A stretch of DNA of 64,000 nt, from contig CP098402.1 in assembly GCA_025916675.1 (NCBI GenBank), forward strand, positions 2,785,205-2,849,204, written 5' to 3'. Below the pieces are notes generated by a model, which saw nothing but the letters and a program-made list of their open reading frames with translations, did no database searches and was not told the DNA's origin. The DNA comes from Phycisphaera sp. (GTDB lineage Bacteria; Planctomycetota; Phycisphaerae; Phycisphaerales; UBA1924). How positions within the stretch are numbered: position 1 is the first letter of the stretch; the number at the start of each line of letters is the position of its first letter. Below, one piece after another: positions 61,652 to 64,000 of this stretch. Position numbers and translations under genes: made by a program.

Positions 61652-63586
61652 TCAGTTCTGCGAGGGCTGGCTCTCTCGACCGACCCAGAACTCCGCGTAC
61701 TCCAAGCCCGAGGCGTATTCCTGGACATTGCCAGCACGCTTCTTGACAAGACGCACCCACGGGATCTCGCTCATAAAGGTGTAGGGCTGCTCCTCGTGGT
61801 ACACCGAGTGCAGCTCGTGCCAGACCTTCATGCGCTCGTCGAAGTCGAGGGTCGTGCGGCCCTTCTCGATGAGGCGATCGGCCTCTTCGCTGCGCCATTG
61901 GATGAAGTTGTCGCCTTGGTTATCGGCGTTGTCCGAGTGCCAGATCTGGTAGGGATCGTTTTCGGGTGTCGAGGCCGACCACGCAAAGGTGATGGCGTCG
62001 AAGTCGCGGCGGTTGAGGATGTCGGCCAGCACGGACCAGTCGATCTGACGCACCTGCAGGTTGATGCCAACCCGCGCGAGTTCGTCCTTGATGAAGTTGA
62101 CCATCTGTTCAGTGCTTTCGTTCCCCTTTGCAAAGGTGAACTCGAAAGTAAACGGGTTGCCGTCCTCGTCTTCGAGCAGGCCGTCGCCGTCGCGGTCCTG
62201 CCAGCCCGCCTCGGCCAGCAAGGCGACCGCTCGGTCGGCATCAACGGGCCAGGCTTCGATATCGGGGTTGGCCTGCGGCGTAGAACTGAGGAACGGCCCG
62301 GTTGCCACGCGGGTGACATTCTTGGAAATATCGCGACGGATGCGGTCGCGATCGATGAGCAGGGTCATGGCCTGCCGCACGCGCTTGTCGTGGAATGGCG
62401 TGAGCTTACCGCCGTTGCGGGGGCCGCACTGCCAGCCGATGAACGAGTAACCGCCACGCATGTTGAACCACTTGCGGGCCTCGCTGTGCTCGAGGAATCT
62501 CGAGTCGGAACGCTGGGCGACGAACTGCTTCGAGTTCGGTCGCATCATGTCACCCTGCCCATTGTTGAAGGCGATCAGCTTCGTCGTGTAGTCCTTAATC
62601 ACCGAGATGCGGTAGCTGTCGAGCCTGGGGCGTGGCCCCCAATACTGCTCGTTGCGGACCAGCACGATGTCCTGGCCGGGCGTCCACTGGTTCCCCGGGT
62701 CGACCGTGACGAACCGGAAGGGGCCAGAGCCGACCGTCAGGTTGGTGCTCTGGTTGTACCGCGTGGGCGTCTCGACCCACGGCTGGTAGACGTGCTTGGG
62801 CAGCACCTTGAATCCGAAGGCCTGATCGAGGTTGTCGAAGCGGGGCTTCTTGAAGGTGAACTCGACCACGCGGCTGGTCGCGGGGTCGCCGATGACCTCG
62901 ACCTTCTCAATAGCGTTATACACGCTGCGGAAGCGCTCGGCCTCGATCTGCATATTGAACAGCAGGTCGTGGTACGTCCACCTGACGTCCTCGGCCAGCA
63001 CCGGCTGGCCGTCGCTGTAGCGGGCCTCATCGCGGATCCTGGCTCGCAGCCACATGCCGTTGGGGTCGTACTGCCACGCGTCGGCGAGCCGGCCGCGCAT
63101 CTCGAGGGTCTCCGGGTCGTACCAGCCCAGGCTCTCGCAGATCATGTCGCACACGCGGCGGCCGTACACGTCGGCGTAGGTAAAGGGCGTCAGCTTCGGC
63201 GGCTGCCCCTCGTAGATCTCGTGGAACTCGCCGCCGGTGACGACATCGGGATCGTTGGCCGGGTCGGTCGTGAATCCCCACGGCTCGCTGGTGGTCACCG
63301 CGACGCCCTCGCGGGCCCAATCCGTGCTGGCGCGGGTGGTGGCTGGCTGCTGGCCCGGACCGCCCGAGGGCGTGGTGCCGGGCTGCTGGGTCACGACCAC
63401 GGGCCGCCTGAGAATCTGCTCTTCGAGGCGGACGATCTGCTGCTCGAGATCCCCAAGGCGGGCATTGGCCTCCTGGGTCTTGCCCCAGCGGCGGTCGTCC
63501 TGGTAGATCGAGATCCACACGCTGACGAACAGCCCCAGGATCAGGGCGATGATGATCATGTCTTTCAGACCGAAGTTATTCTGCAT
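61652..63586 (-). CDS. oppA: Membrane-anchored solute-binding protein, family 5 (OppA/DppA type)
   Basis: 644 residues. Instead of a cleavable or lipoprotein signal it starts with an uncleaved-looking anchor, LKDMIIIALILGLFVSVWIS (7-26), followed by a heptad coiled coil (TQEANARLGDLEQQIVRLEE) and a Pro/Gly/Thr linker (70-95). The binding domain then follows: VTGGEFHEIYEGQPPKLTPF, YSDGQPVLAEDVRWTYHDLL (typical family 5 'L-A-DV-ft'), VVEFTFKKPRFDN, GSGPFRFVTV, LIAFNNGQGDMM, RVRQAMTLLIDRDRIRRDIS and PDIEAWPVDADRAVALLAEA. Substrate could be peptides, opines or nickel-like complexes; not readable. First gene of the operon. Confidence 0.9.
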   Translation of the reverse strand: MQNNFGLKDMIIIALILGLFVSVWISIYQDDRRWGKTQEANARLGDLEQQIVRLEEQILRRPVVVTQQPGTTPSGGPGQQPATTRASTDWAREGVAVTTSEPWGFTTDPANDPDVVTGGEFHEIYEGQPPKLTPFTYADVYGRRVCDMICESLGWYDPETLEMRGRLADAWQYDPNGMWLRARIRDEARYSDGQPVLAEDVRWTYHDLLFNMQIEAERFRSVYNAIEKVEVIGDPATSRVVEFTFKKPRFDNLDQAFGFKVLPKHVYQPWVETPTRYNQSTNLTVGSGPFRFVTVDPGNQWTPGQDIVLVRNEQYWGPRPRLDSYRISVIKDYTTKLIAFNNGQGDMMRPNSKQFVAQRSDSRFLEHSEARKWFNMRGGYSFIGWQCGPRNGGKLTPFHDKRVRQAMTLLIDRDRIRRDISKNVTRVATGPFLSSTPQANPDIEAWPVDADRAVALLAEAGWQDRDGDGLLEDEDGNPFTFEFTFAKGNESTEQMVNFIKDELARVGINLQVRQIDWSVLADILNRRDFDAITFAWSASTPENDPYQIWHSDNADNQGDNFIQWRSEEADRLIEKGRTTLDFDERMKVWHELHSVYHEEQPYTFMSEIPWVRLVKKRAGNVQEYASGLEYAEFWVGRESQPSQN

Positions 63587-63732
63587 GGCGCAACCTCGCG
63601 GCGGGCGTGTTCGGCTCTCGATGGGCGCAACATTGCAGCAGGGCCACCAGCACCCGCGATAGTGTAGCGTGCGGGCCTAAAGAAGCCGTGGGTGCCTTGA
63701 GGGGTTGAGACTCGGGGAGTACCCAAACATCA

Positions 63733-63767
63733 CGGGCCCGCGCGCAACAAGAGATGCGCCGGGCCCG
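63733..63767 (-). terminator. Hairpin downstream of the last gene
   Basis: CGGGCCCG is repeated in inverted form around an inner GCGCA/TGCGC pairing, giving a 13-pair stem with one bulge. It follows the stop of the partial gene at 63795 (minus strand), ahead of oppA. The T-run after it is poor (GTGATGTTTGGG). Confidence 0.5.
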
Positions 63768-63794
63768 GCTTGGGAATCTGGTTGGATCGACCGA

Positions 63795-64000
63795 TCAGGC
63801 GGCGCGGGGGCCGTCGTCGTCGTCGAGATCGAAGCGATCGATCAGGTCGCGGAGGTTGTCGAGCCGGCGCTGGGCGTGGAACAGGGCGCTTTGCACCTGC
63901 TCGGCGGCATCACTGGAGCCACCCAGATTGAGCCGGAGGGACCCAGCCTGAACCGGGGGCGCCTCCGCGGGCGTTGCGGTCGGGGTAGGGTCGTTGGTTG
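63795..64000 (-). CDS. Unrecognised protein, C-terminal end only
   Basis: The minus-strand frame that stops at 63795 is open to the window edge (about 68 codons). It reads a Thr/Pro/Ala-rich stretch, then AGSLRLNLGGSSDAAEQVQS and ALFHAQRRLDNLRDLIDRFD, probably a helix, and ends DLDDDGPRAA. GC-skewed codon use and a hairpin after the stop suggest a real gene. No family can be named from this piece. Confidence 0.55.
   Translation of the reverse strand, partial: TNDPTPTATPAEAPPVQAGSLRLNLGGSSDAAEQVQSALFHAQRRLDNLRDLIDRFDLDDDDGPRAA

Overview
The window is GC-rich (well over 60% G+C by eye), tightly packed bacterial chromosome, most likely from a planctomycete of the class Phycisphaerae. Reasons: three exported proteins end in a two-loop calcium-binding 'dockerin-like' tail finishing in Gly-Cys; translation factors have planctomycete-style N termini; a lipid A gene (lpxK) shows a Gram-negative envelope; a membrane Ser/Thr kinase and very large transporter proteins fit the same group. 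I saw no tRNA, rRNA, CRISPR array, insertion sequence, prophage or recognisable defence island. This is mostly housekeeping sequence.

Layout. 1-4064 (mostly minus): type II NADH dehydrogenase (cut by the window edge), queG, a sugar-phosphate isomerase-like protein, a small lipoprotein and a rhodanese. 4201-9694 (plus): an uninterrupted argC-argB-argF-argG-argH operon with overlapping stop and start codons. 9955-14318: a secreted subtilase converging on a DsbD-type thiol reductase. 14422-15541: an orphan fliM behind a textbook sigma-54 promoter. 15931-22667: the transcription/translation block nusA-infB-ylxP-rbfA, then a degenerate endonuclease III-like protein and yebC. 22674-28000: small membrane proteins, a seven-repeat FG-GAP protein and an ABC exporter. 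28115-33364: a dicarboxylate/amino-acid symporter, a B12-dependent acyl-CoA mutase large subunit whose active-site residues look isobutyryl-CoA type, a dockerin-tailed protein and a MarR regulator.

33629-44610: a tiny peptide gene and long inverted repeat, rpsA, glutamate dehydrogenase gdhA, a HAD-truD-bifunctional-nuclease operon, an ExbD/TonB-like cluster in which the tonB-like gene is frameshifted, infC with an apparent AUC start codon, and a membrane Ser/Thr kinase. 44998-55432: an APC permease fused to a universal-stress domain, a nitrilase-family amidase, maf, lpxK, a glycine-zipper stress protein, an OmpA-type lipoprotein, an oversized prepilin peptidase and xseA/xseB. 55590-63586 (minus): an Opp/Dpp-type ABC operon with a membrane-anchored binding protein and two permeases carrying very large insertions, ending in a glycosyltransferase-like gene. 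The last 200 bases hold the C-terminal end of an unrecognised protein.

Themes. Three genes of gene expression use rare start codons (infC AUC, infB UUG, nusA UUG), which would make them sensitive to IF3 activity. Inner-membrane transporters repeatedly carry extra soluble or membrane segments. Several intrinsic terminators are close sequence relatives. I found no clearly new multi-gene system; the best leads are the infC start, the sigma-54 fliM promoter, the mutase specificity, the remodelled Opp transporter and the inverted-repeat/peptide locus beside rpsA.
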